A stretch of 52,861 bases of DNA from JAYEPK01 sp048569615 (GTDB taxonomy: Archaea > Thermoplasmatota > Penumbrarchaeia > Penumbrarchaeales > Penumbrarchaeaceae), in contig JBLIRK010000019.1 in the NCBI GenBank assembly GCA_048569615.1, positions 1 to 52,861 of the forward strand, in the 5' to 3' direction. Shown piece after piece: positions 43,948-51,876 of this stretch. A program made the translations under genes and the position numbers. The notes beneath the pieces are model-generated. The model saw only the letters and a list, made by a program, of their open reading frames with translations, was not told the DNA's origin and did not search any database. Position 1 is the stretch's first letter, and every line of letters begins with the position of its first letter.

Positions 43948-44002
43948 TTCTAGGATACCGCCTTCCTGCACCGCTGACTTAAATAGTTCCAGGTGAGTAA
44001 AA

Positions 44003-44281
44003 ATGAAGATGCCCAGGAAGATAAACAGGTACTGTCCCAAGTGCAACGAGCACACCAAACACGATGTGGACAGGGTCAAGAAGAGAAAGGCAAGCGAGCT
44101 CGCTTGGGGGCAGAGGAGATTCAGGAAGGTGACCGCAGGATACGGCGGTTTTCCCAGACCAAAACCGGAGGGAAGAGAGAAGCCTACGAAGAGGATCAAC
44201 CTGAAGTACACCTGCAAGAAATGCGGCAAGTCCTGGCAGAGCCCTTCCATAAGGGCGAAGAGATTCGAGCTCACCGAGTGA
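44003..44281 (+). CDS. rpl44e: 50S ribosomal protein L44e
   Basis: Large-subunit zinc ribbon protein of 92 residues. MKMPRKINRYCPKCNEHTKH starts the chain, GGFPRPKPEGREKPTKRINLKY follows in pieces typical of L44e, and YTCKKCGKSW holds the second CxxC. GGTGA lies 6 nt before the ATG. Heads the L44e-S27e-aIF2-alpha-Nop10-PAC2 operon common in euryarchaea. Confidence 0.97.
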   Translation: MKMPRKINRYCPKCNEHTKHDVDRVKKRKASELAWGQRRFRKVTAGYGGFPRPKPEGREKPTKRINLKYTCKKCGKSWQSPSIRAKRFELTE

Positions 44282-44294
44282 TGGAGGAATATCA

Positions 44295-44486
44295 TTGAAC
44301 AACGTTCCAAAGAGCATGTTCCTGAAGGTCAAGTGCGCCGACTGCGGTAACACCCAAACCCTTTTTGACAGGTCCAACCTGAAGGTAAGCTGCAGCGTCT
44401 GCGGCGCGACCATGGCGGTACCCAGGGGGGGAAAAGCGGATATAAAGGGAGAGGTACTTGGCAGGGTGGATACGGACCTGGAATAG
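44295..44486 (+). CDS. rps27e: 30S ribosomal protein S27e
   Basis: Small-subunit zinc protein of 63 residues: FLKVKCADCGNTQTLFDRS, then CSVCGATMAVPRGGKA. Start is TTG at 44295 with GGAGG 7 nt upstream and 13 nt after rpl44e, so translation is from the same mRNA. Ends EVLGRVDTDLE. Strong family match. Confidence 0.95.
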   Translation: MNNVPKSMFLKVKCADCGNTQTLFDRSNLKVSCSVCGATMAVPRGGKADIKGEVLGRVDTDLE

Positions 44487-44505
44487 GTCCGAGGAGTTGT
44501 ATCAG

Positions 44506-45315
44506 ATGGCCCAGTTCAACGAAATGCCCGAAGAAGGAGAGCTTGTAGTTGCTACCGTAACGCAGGTAAAGAACTTCGGCGTCGTTGTGGAGCTGGACGA
44601 ATATCCCGGAAAGGAGGGTTTCATCCACATAGCTGAAGTGGCCTCCGGATGGGTCAAGTACATCAGGGACCATGTCAGGGAAGGGCAGAAGGTCGTCTGC
44701 AAGGTCCTGGGATTCGACGAGAGAAGGAGGAACAAGACCGTCGACCTCTCCTTGAAAGCAGTTAACGAGCACCAGAAGAGGGAGAAGATCCAGCAGTGGA
44801 AGAGCGAGCAGAAGGCGCAGAAGCTCATGGAGCTCCTCGGGGAGGGGATCGGACTTTCCTATGAGAAATGCATGGAGGATTTCGGCTCCGAACTTGTCCA
44901 GGAATACGGCTCCCTTTACAGAGCATACGAGATGGCTGCAATAAAGGAGGGAGTACTGCAGGAGGCGGGTTTCGAGGGAGATTGGATAAACCCGTTCATC
45001 CAGATGGCCAAGGAGAACATAACTCCTCCCTATGTAGAAATAAACGGATTGCTGGAACTGACCTCGTCCAATCCCCACGGAATGAGCGAGATCAAGGATT
45101 CGCTTGCCAGAGCCGAGGCCGTGGCACAGAAGGAAGAGAATGTGAAAATGGACATTCTTTACATCGGCTCCCCCAGGTACAGACTTGTGTTGGAGGCTCC
45201 GAACTACAAGGTTGCGGAAGAGGTGCTGAGGTCATCGGCCCAGGCCGCCCTTGACCACATTCACGAAGTAAAGGGGTCTGGAAAGTTCATCCGGAACAAG
45301 GATGGGAAGATGTGA
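44506..45315 (+). CDS. eif2a: translation initiation factor aIF2, alpha subunit
   Basis: Part of the aIF2 trimer that brings initiator Met-tRNA to the ribosome. The 269-residue chain begins MAQFNEMPEEGELVVATVTQ and has an S1 domain (VKNFGVVVELDEY, GFIHIAEVASGWVKYIRDHV, VDLSLKAVN), a helical middle domain, and the C-terminal alpha/beta domain (MDILYIGSPRYRLVLEAPNYK) that binds aIF2-gamma. GAGGAG is 9 nt upstream of the ATG. It lies 19 nt after rps27e. Confidence 0.96.
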   Translation: MAQFNEMPEEGELVVATVTQVKNFGVVVELDEYPGKEGFIHIAEVASGWVKYIRDHVREGQKVVCKVLGFDERRRNKTVDLSLKAVNEHQKREKIQQWKSEQKAQKLMELLGEGIGLSYEKCMEDFGSELVQEYGSLYRAYEMAAIKEGVLQEAGFEGDWINPFIQMAKENITPPYVEINGLLELTSSNPHGMSEIKDSLARAEAVAQKEENVKMDILYIGSPRYRLVLEAPNYKVAEEVLRSSAQAALDHIHEVKGSGKFIRNKDGKM

Positions 45316-45325
45316 TGGTGGTCCT

Positions 45326-45505
45326 TTGAGGAGCAGGATCAGGAAGTGCGGCAAATGCGGCATGTACACCCTGTCGCAGACCTGCAGCGAGTGCGCGATC
45401 CCGACGCTAAACACCTTTCCGCCCAGATATTCGCCGGAGGACCGGTACGGAAAATACCGGAGGATGTATTACCGGGATAGCCAGGATGAAAAGGAGCACG
45501 GATAA
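45326..45505 (+). CDS. nop10: H/ACA ribonucleoprotein subunit Nop10
   Basis: Scaffold of the H/ACA pseudouridylation guide complex with Cbf5. The 59-residue protein begins with TTG-encoded Met then RSRIRKCGKCGMYTLSQTC, SECAIPTLNTF and PPRYSPEDRYGKYRRMYYR, the typical zinc ribbon and basic tail. The start at 45326 is chosen because the first strand of Nop10 begins RxxIRKC; it is 10 nt after the aIF2-alpha stop. A H/ACA guide RNA is not seen in this window. Confidence 0.93.
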   Translation: MRSRIRKCGKCGMYTLSQTCSECAIPTLNTFPPRYSPEDRYGKYRRMYYRDSQDEKEHG

Positions 45506-45518
45506 AGGAGGAATTGCA

Positions 45519-46283
45519 GTGGAGGAAGTTAAGATCAATTTCATGAAGCGTCCCAAGCTCAAGGATGCGGTTCTCATAGAGGGGCTCCCAGGTGTAGGCA
45601 ACGTTGGTAAACTGGCAGCGGAGCATCTCGCCGAGGAGCTCAAAATGACTAAGTTCGCCGAGATATATTCGAAATATCTTCCTCCCCAGGTTGTCGTGGG
45701 CGAGGATGGCATCGTTTCACTAGTCAAGCACGACCTTTTCTATTTGAAAGGCAAAGGCGGGATCCCCGATATCGTTCTGCTCACCGGGGATTACCAGGGA
45801 TTGACCCCCGAGGGTCAGTACGAGCTCTCCAGTAGGACTGTGGACCTCGTAGCTGAATTGGGCGTCACCTTGATCTTCACCCTAGGTGGATACGGAGTGA
45901 TCAAGCTTGTTGAAGAGCCGGGTGTGCTAGGGGCCGTGACATCCAAGGAGCTGATTCCCAGGCTGGTCGAACTGGGTGTTGAATTCAAGAGAGGAGAACC
46001 GAGCTCAGGTATAATAGGCGCGTCCGGTTTGATACTGGGCCTCGGTCAGCTCAAGGGCATTCCTGGAATATGCCTGATGGGAGAAACCTCGGGGTATTTT
46101 GTCGATCCACGATCTGCCAGATCGGTCCTTAAGGTCCTGAGCTCATACCTTGGATTCCAGGTCGACCTGTCGATGCTTGAAAAGAAAGCTACCCAGATTG
46201 ATGAGATAACCTCCAAGATCAGGGAGAACCTTGAGGAGAGCGAACCATCCGATAATCGGGATGATCTTAGATATTTCGGGTGA
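45519..46283 (+). CDS. PAC2 family proteasome assembly chaperone
   Basis: Archaeal PAC2 protein of 254 residues (COG2047). VLIEGLPGVGNVGKLAAEHL starts the conserved domain, then IPDIVLLTGDYQGLTPEGQYEL, FTLGGYGV, GIIGASGLILGLG and GICLMGETSGYFVDPRSA. Homologues (PbaB, PAC2) aid proteasome assembly; the role here is inferred. The start GTG at 45519 has GGAGG 7 nt upstream and avoids a 20-nt overlap with nop10 that an ATG at 45486 would create. Ends the operon. Confidence 0.93.
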   Translation: MEEVKINFMKRPKLKDAVLIEGLPGVGNVGKLAAEHLAEELKMTKFAEIYSKYLPPQVVVGEDGIVSLVKHDLFYLKGKGGIPDIVLLTGDYQGLTPEGQYELSSRTVDLVAELGVTLIFTLGGYGVIKLVEEPGVLGAVTSKELIPRLVELGVEFKRGEPSSGIIGASGLILGLGQLKGIPGICLMGETSGYFVDPRSARSVLKVLSSYLGFQVDLSMLEKKATQIDEITSKIRENLEESEPSDNRDDLRYFG

Positions 46284-46296
46284 TCGAGGATTCCTT

Positions 46297-46764
46297 TCAA
46301 GGTACCTTTTCGACGAAAACCAGGTTCATCGTGTCTTCCACAGTGGTGTAGGTGAGATCCCTGGAGTATTGCCTCCCGACGGAGGAGAAGTCAAGGTCCA
46401 AAGATATCCTATAGGTTTCGTACTGGCTCCCCACGAAATGAAGCTTGAGCTCCACATTCTCCCTGCTTTCCATAAATAACGATTCCACCTCCCGGAATGC
46501 AACCACTTCCCCTTCCTGGTCACGAACCCTGGCAAAACATGTCAGCTCCTCGATATCCCGGTTGCCCTTGTTCGTCATCAGGATGTTTATGTTAATCCCC
46601 CCTCCGGTTCCCCCGCCTCCTGGTGCTTCGTGATAGACCGTTCTCACCTCGAGGTCGGTCCTCGGTATGACCCACTGATACATGGAGAAGACCACCAGTA
46701 TAACGATCAGAACCACGAAGGGCAGAACCCACTTCCATCTGTTGGAATTGGGTGCATCAACCAT
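46297..46764 (-). CDS. small membrane-anchored extracytoplasmic protein
   Basis: Unrecognised protein of 155 residues. A basic N-terminus and one hydrophobic helix (WVLPFVVLIVILVVFSMYQW) are followed by a beta-rich domain with a glycine-rich loop (GGGGTGGGININI) and a CARVRDQEGE segment. Layout resembles the 163-residue protein at 1193-1684. Its ATG overlaps the stop of the 1310-residue protein by one base (TGATG), so the two are translationally coupled and may function together at the cell surface. Confidence 0.68.
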   Translation of the reverse strand: MVDAPNSNRWKWVLPFVVLIVILVVFSMYQWVIPRTDLEVRTVYHEAPGGGGTGGGININILMTNKGNRDIEELTCFARVRDQEGEVVAFREVESLFMESRENVELKLHFVGSQYETYRISLDLDFSSVGRQYSRDLTYTTVEDTMNLVFVEKVP

Positions 46765-49700
46765 CAGAAGATCCCCCCGATAAGCCAGCCCCACAGGGTG
46801 AGTATGGGTGCGGGCATGATATATCCGCCATCGTTGGATCCCATGTTCACCGCCGTTGTGTCCTTGTTCACGGAGATGCCTGATATCAAAGGTATTCCGA
46901 TCACTTTTCTCGTCCTGAAATTGAGGAAGTAGAGGTCCGGCTCGTAGTTTCGTCCATCCATTGTAACCTGACCTGTAAGCTTTATTTGGAAGCTCTCTCC
47001 GTCGGCATCGCTCACTCTTATCACCGGGTAGATGCCGAACCCCATGTCAACCGAGAGCCTCATGTGTCTCAAGTCATTTCCAAGCAGCATCATCGAGGTC
47101 AGCGTGAAGCTCTCCATCGCCGGCAGTCTTTCGAGTTCAAGGGAAAGGAACCCTATGCCATCGCTGTCGATCACGTAATCCGTTCCGTCATAGAATGTCG
47201 TTGTGTTTCCCACGTTATCGGCGTAGATCTTGTACCTTCCTCTCTGTCCGAAACCGGAGCCGTCGTATTCTATGAAGATATCCATTTCCCTCGATGAGGT
47301 CGAGATGTCAATGGAAGGAAGGCCCTGCAGAGGAAAGGGCTCCTGGATGGTGAAATCATCATTGGGGACCAGATCCATATCAAAGGAAAGCGGAAGGTCG
47401 TGAAAGAGCGCATAGACCTGGGACCACTTCCCGTCCAGCATCTTGGTTATCTTGAAGTACAGGTATTCTATTGATTTGGATGCGCTGTAGCTGGCTTTCA
47501 ATCCCCTCTCTATGGAAGCCTCCAGATTGAAGAGGGATGGGATCTCGGGGAGATACATCTGGCGTATGGACAGGATAGGGGCCGATTTCCTAAGGGTGGC
47601 CACCATGGGCCCTAGATCAAGAGGACCCCCGTCCTTGTCTCTGAGTTCTGCGTCCATGTTGATGATCATCCTGCCTCCGATCTCCAGATCGGTGATGATC
47701 TCCATGTCGAGCTTGAAGTCCATTCCGTCCTCCAGCCCTGTGAAATAGAGTGAGATGTCCCTGTCCTGAACACCGGCGGTCCGGATCATCATCCAGTCGT
47801 AACCAGGCCTGTATCCGTTGAAATCCAAGCTGGCCGTTATGGTCTCCTCGGAGAAGGAAAGTGATACGGATCCGGTGGTGGGCATGCCTTCAAGATATAT
47901 ATTGCCCTTGAGGGTACTGTCCTCTCCCATTCCGCTCTGCTCGATCCAGATGCCATGGGTCCACCTGGCATCTGGAACGGTCTCAACTCCCTCCTTCCTA
48001 ACGCTCAGAATAAGGTCCAGATTGCTCTCATCTCTTGCCAGGTTCCAGGAGATTGAAAAACCTGTGGAGTATTGACCTATGGTTTCCGTCAATCCCTCGG
48101 ATATGCTCGAGGCCAGTTCTATGGGAGCCTTTCCCAGTTCGGAGAGTGAAAGCAGTATCTCCGAGTAATCGGAAATGGATTCAATCCCCAGAATGTCCGG
48201 CATTCCTATCTCGGGGGCACCCACCACGGACGGTGTGTCGATATGGGTGAACGGGGGCAGAGGAGCGAAGATGGCCTCCATTTCCAGATCTGTTTCCCTG
48301 TCGTCCATGATCACGTAGAAGTTCGCCTCCGCCATGGTGTTTATCTCGATGAAACCCTCGGTCCCGTTATTGTATGTCAGCGATCTGAACCTGTTCAGCC
48401 TGAGGCCAACAGCAATATCATCTCCTTCCCTGTTGACCGAGGCGAAATTCCTCTCGGATAGGTCTATTGGCAGAACCCGGGTGCTGTTGGCGCTGAAGAT
48501 CTCCACCGATCCGATAGAGCCCTCTCCGGAAACCACTTCAACCTGGTCCGGGGACCTGAGCATCGAGAGTGAGGAAGGTATGTCCCGGACGTTCACATCG
48601 AAGAATAGGTCCCTGTCGCGGTACCTGTAAACCACGGAACCTATCCTGGAGGGCTCCCCGTTCTCGCTTCCGTCGTACGAGACTACTTCTCCTGAGGTAT
48701 GAAGATGGATCCTCTCCGGGATGTCCTCTATGGTGATGAGGGCGTCGGCGTCGTCCGTTACGGCAATGATCCTGAGGAGCTGCACATCCGAAAGCCCGAG
48801 GGTGATGTCAGTGTCGTTGGTGAAAACTCCGCTGTAGTAGGACAATCCCTCAATGTGGGCGGAGATGGCGGGCATCGTCCCTCCGTGATCGTAGAACGCA
48901 GCCCAATTTCCAGAGGAATTCAGGTAGGGGCCGGAGGTATAGATGTAATCTATGGACCTGATCGATTCCCCCATGCAGTCGAGTTTTGTGCTGCCCTCGC
49001 TTCCAGGCATCTCGGCAACTGTCCTGGGGATCTGCCTGAGTATTGCCCCAAGCCTGTAGAACCTCCCGGCTATCTGGGACATGAAAGTATCGAATATATT
49101 GAGCCCGCCGCCGGAGCCCTCTTCGAATGGAACGGTCGCGGTTGTCTCCAGATGGAACTCCTTGGGTATGCCCTTAAGAACTACCTCAGTAGCGTTCCAT
49201 TCCGTTGTATCCCCCGACTTCCACCGGGGATATATCACCTCAAGGAAATGCATGGATGCGATCGGAGTCCTTGAGGTCAGGTCCAGGATCGTCATGTCAT
49301 CTCCCTGCTCGTTGGAGTAGGCCAGGTCTAACCTGAAGTTGCTGGGCATTATTGGGAAGGATACCATGGCATCGACAAGGTCCGAACCGAACTCTGCATA
49401 TCTGAGTTCAAGATGCATGGTATCATCCAGACTGGAGCCATTGGCCCCGGCTGACCACTGCAGGCTGCTGATGGGGGATCCGAACTGATCCAGATCGAAT
49501 GATAGACTCCCCCTGTCCACTATGTGTTCGTGGAAGACATCGTTCTTGAGGGAAAGTCCGAGATATGCCCTGTCCTGGATCTCCTGCTCAAGAACCCTTA
49601 TCACGGATATGGAGAGCCCCATCCTTTCCGGAACCGTATTGAACTCGTAGGACAGCGTGTAGGGTCCTATTATGTCCAGCAGCTTGAGGTCATTAAGGTT

Positions 49701-50696
49701 GACCGTTCCCGAGGAGAGAAGCTGGGAAATCAATCCGGCATCGGGATTTGCCCTCCATTGCTTTGCCCGGACCCTCAGGGTAAGCGAATCCATGAACTTC
49801 TCCAGGTCGATGCCCACGGACCAGATGTAGTTCTTTCCCTGGTATGAAATTCCCTTTATGAAGAAAACAGATCCTCCCATGTCTGATTCACCGTTCTGGG
49901 TCTCAAGAGCCTCCAGCTCTATTCTGAGCCCTGCGTTGTTGAACTTTAGGGAAGGTGGTATGAGGGAGACCTCCCAATCCCTCTGGAGCAGGTCCCTGCC
50001 GAAGGTCATCCTTGCCCTGATGTCGCTCCCTTCGGCGTTTCCCGTTCCTGGGTCTCCGTCCGCATCTATGTAGAGCCATTTATCCAATGATGTATCCACA
50101 ACCAATCCAAGCCTGGGGACCATGGATCCCAGTCCCCATGTCCTCCGCTCGCCGCTCTGGGTCAGTACGATGTAGTTCAAGGCTCCCTGGTCGCTCAGGG
50201 GGGGAGGGAGCAGCCAGTCCATGACCGAATCGTCATCTATTATGGGATTGTCCGATAAAGCCTCGAACACGATGGGGGAGCTCGTTATGGGCTCCGGGAC
50301 CCTGAGGTCCTCAAGCTGAAAACCGGACCTTCCCGATCCCTGGAAATCGTATGTGGAGGGGTCCATGGATGAAAGGTACGAATTCACCTTGCTCTGCACC
50401 TCCGGATCCCCCATCCTCGATTCCTCTTCGGCATGCAGCTCCTCGATCCTGTCGAAGATGCCGTAGTCCGCGGTCCTCTTTGGAGAGCTTTCCGCTCCAC
50501 CATCACCAAGGGGCTGATCGAAGGCCTGAAGTGAGATGGCGAGAAGCAGAGCCGCGGCAATTGTCCTCAACTTGAAAATGGGGGCTTCCTTCTCATTCCT
50601 CTGTCTTTGTCTGATGATCTTCGGAGAGCGTTCGGGATCGAACGGAGCTGCCCTTCCGGACCTTTTTTCTTGAACGACTCCTCCTTTCCTCTTCAT
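46764..50696 (-). CDS. 1310-residue exported protein with degenerate repeats, no recognised domain
   Basis: Unrecognised. A basic N-terminus of about 38 residues precedes a hydrophobic helix (residues 42-58, TIAAALLLAISLQAF), an export signal or anchor. The rest is beta-rich and carries at least ten copies of a short acid-hydrophobic-Pro pattern starting short strands: TVPERMGLSI (354), IMPSNFRLDL (449), GIPKEFHLET (509), DIPERIHLHT (658), EIPSLFNLEA (1051), DLPLSFDMDL (1100), RLPAMESFTL (1190). A weak hydrophobic segment ends the chain (LTLWGWLIGGIF). The start at 50696 follows GGAG, with a TATA box at 50749-50758. Coupled to the small protein gene at 46297. Confidence 0.7.
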   Translation of the reverse strand: MKRKGGVVQEKRSGRAAPFDPERSPKIIRQRQRNEKEAPIFKLRTIAAALLLAISLQAFDQPLGDGGAESSPKRTADYGIFDRIEELHAEEESRMGDPEVQSKVNSYLSSMDPSTYDFQGSGRSGFQLEDLRVPEPITSSPIVFEALSDNPIIDDDSVMDWLLPPPLSDQGALNYIVLTQSGERRTWGLGSMVPRLGLVVDTSLDKWLYIDADGDPGTGNAEGSDIRARMTFGRDLLQRDWEVSLIPPSLKFNNAGLRIELEALETQNGESDMGGSVFFIKGISYQGKNYIWSVGIDLEKFMDSLTLRVRAKQWRANPDAGLISQLLSSGTVNLNDLKLLDIIGPYTLSYEFNTVPERMGLSISVIRVLEQEIQDRAYLGLSLKNDVFHEHIVDRGSLSFDLDQFGSPISSLQWSAGANGSSLDDTMHLELRYAEFGSDLVDAMVSFPIMPSNFRLDLAYSNEQGDDMTILDLTSRTPIASMHFLEVIYPRWKSGDTTEWNATEVVLKGIPKEFHLETTATVPFEEGSGGGLNIFDTFMSQIAGRFYRLGAILRQIPRTVAEMPGSEGSTKLDCMGESIRSIDYIYTSGPYLNSSGNWAAFYDHGGTMPAISAHIEGLSYYSGVFTNDTDITLGLSDVQLLRIIAVTDDADALITIEDIPERIHLHTSGEVVSYDGSENGEPSRIGSVVYRYRDRDLFFDVNVRDIPSSLSMLRSPDQVEVVSGEGSIGSVEIFSANSTRVLPIDLSERNFASVNREGDDIAVGLRLNRFRSLTYNNGTEGFIEINTMAEANFYVIMDDRETDLEMEAIFAPLPPFTHIDTPSVVGAPEIGMPDILGIESISDYSEILLSLSELGKAPIELASSISEGLTETIGQYSTGFSISWNLARDESNLDLILSVRKEGVETVPDARWTHGIWIEQSGMGEDSTLKGNIYLEGMPTTGSVSLSFSEETITASLDFNGYRPGYDWMMIRTAGVQDRDISLYFTGLEDGMDFKLDMEIITDLEIGGRMIINMDAELRDKDGGPLDLGPMVATLRKSAPILSIRQMYLPEIPSLFNLEASIERGLKASYSASKSIEYLYFKITKMLDGKWSQVYALFHDLPLSFDMDLVPNDDFTIQEPFPLQGLPSIDISTSSREMDIFIEYDGSGFGQRGRYKIYADNVGNTTTFYDGTDYVIDSDGIGFLSLELERLPAMESFTLTSMMLLGNDLRHMRLSVDMGFGIYPVIRVSDADGESFQIKLTGQVTMDGRNYEPDLYFLNFRTRKVIGIPLISGISVNKDTTAVNMGSNDGGYIMPAPILTLWGWLIGGIF

Positions 50697-50748
50697 TTCC
50701 AGCTCTCCGGCGGAAGGATTTCAACTGCCAGTTATCGGATGAACTCCT

Positions 50749-50758
50749 GTATATACAT
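50749..50758 (-). promoter_or_regulatory. TATA box of the 1310-residue protein
   Basis: Minus-strand TGTATATACA, predicted start near 50727, leader about 30 nt with a GGAG site. Confidence 0.6.
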
Positions 50759-50816
50759 TTATTTTGGCAAAACCGTTGATATCGTGAAGCATGACACCTT
50801 CACCACGTCCTAAACT

Positions 50817-50825
50817 GTTATTATC
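50817..50825 (+). promoter_or_regulatory. TATA-like box of mevalonate kinase
   Basis: GTTATTATC centred about 26 bp from the ATG at 50847; no ribosome-binding site between them, consistent with a leaderless transcript. Confidence 0.45.
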
Positions 50826-50846
50826 CCTCCATACCATCCAGAGTAT

Positions 50847-51818
50847 ATGTTGGAGGCCTCGTCACCGGCAAAGGCGATCCTATTCGGGGAGCATGCGGTG
50901 GTTTACGGAAGACCGGCCCTGGCGGTGGCTCTGGACAGGAGGATGTCGGTAAGCGCCCGTGAATCAAAGACATTTTCGGTTGACGGTCAGACACTGAAGG
51001 CGAGGAAGCACAGGTACGTCAGATGGGCAATGGAGAACCTGTGGAACGGATCCCCTCTTGAGTTCCGGACACGGTCAACGATACCAAGTGCTTCCGGACT
51101 CGGGTCCAGCGCTGCACTTTCATGCTCGATCGTTGCCATCATCAGGTATCTGGAGGGCAGTTGGAGCGAAAAAGTGGGGGCCCTCGATTCCTTCGAAGTT
51201 GAGTACAATGTCCAGGGAAAGGCATCCCCGACGGATACGTCTTGCTCGACCCACGGGAGCGGTATCCTGGTCTCCTTCGAACCCAAGGACGACCTTCTAT
51301 GGACGATCATCAAGGGTGAAACGACCTGGCATATACACCATATTTCCCCTCCTGAACTGGAGATCGTTGTGGGTTATACGAAGAGACCCTCCATTACTCC
51401 CGTGCAGGTGAACAAGGTCAGGGATTTCTATAACCGCTCTGGATTTGCCAAGGAGACCATTGATGAGATCGGCTCCCTGGTCCAGGAAGGGCTGTCGGCC
51501 CTTAGGAAGGATGACAGGGTGAGGATAGGTGAGCTGATGGACAGGAACCATTCGCTGCTGTCGATCCTGGGTGTGAACTCGGATGAACTCCAGAAGCTTA
51601 AGGATGCCGCGGCTCACTATTCATACGGAGCCAAGCTCACAGGGGCGGGAGGGGGAGGTTCGATAATTGCCCTGACAGACAGACCTGAGAGGACCGCCGA
51701 CGCCATTAGGAAAAGAGGCGGGATCCCATACATCGTCAAAACGACGACGGTCGGGACGAAGATCACCGAAGATCCATCTTTTCCCGGTGCGAAAAACGGG
51801 ACAAAAAGCATTAAATAA
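50847..51818 (+). CDS. mvk: mevalonate kinase
   Basis: Phosphorylates mevalonate with ATP in archaeal isoprenoid lipid synthesis. The GHMP kinase of 323 residues has SSPAKAILFGEHAVVYGRPA, the ATP loop IPSASGLGSSAALSCS, and C-terminal KLTGAGGGGSIIAL. The FEVEYNVQGKASPTDTS segment with its aspartate fits mevalonate kinase rather than homoserine or galactose kinases. In many euryarchaea mvk follows the rps2-MEMO genes; here it is about 42 kb away. Length and motifs normal. Confidence 0.95.
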   Translation: MLEASSPAKAILFGEHAVVYGRPALAVALDRRMSVSARESKTFSVDGQTLKARKHRYVRWAMENLWNGSPLEFRTRSTIPSASGLGSSAALSCSIVAIIRYLEGSWSEKVGALDSFEVEYNVQGKASPTDTSCSTHGSGILVSFEPKDDLLWTIIKGETTWHIHHISPPELEIVVGYTKRPSITPVQVNKVRDFYNRSGFAKETIDEIGSLVQEGLSALRKDDRVRIGELMDRNHSLLSILGVNSDELQKLKDAAAHYSYGAKLTGAGGGGSIIALTDRPERTADAIRKRGGIPYIVKTTTVGTKITEDPSFPGAKNGTKSIK

Positions 51819-51876
51819 CCAGGTCCGTTATTTGATAATCCGCTGATACCACTTGCTTTCTGGGGGTCTGTAATAG

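Noticed and set aside
43810..44310. Minus-strand open frame across the alba-rpl44e gap
   Set aside because: It runs antisense through rpl44e, is low in charged residues, and has no recognisable motif.
46486..46640. Glycine-rich loop as a possible frameshift or low-complexity artefact
   Set aside because: The frame remains open with sensible codons and the surrounding strands are continuous.
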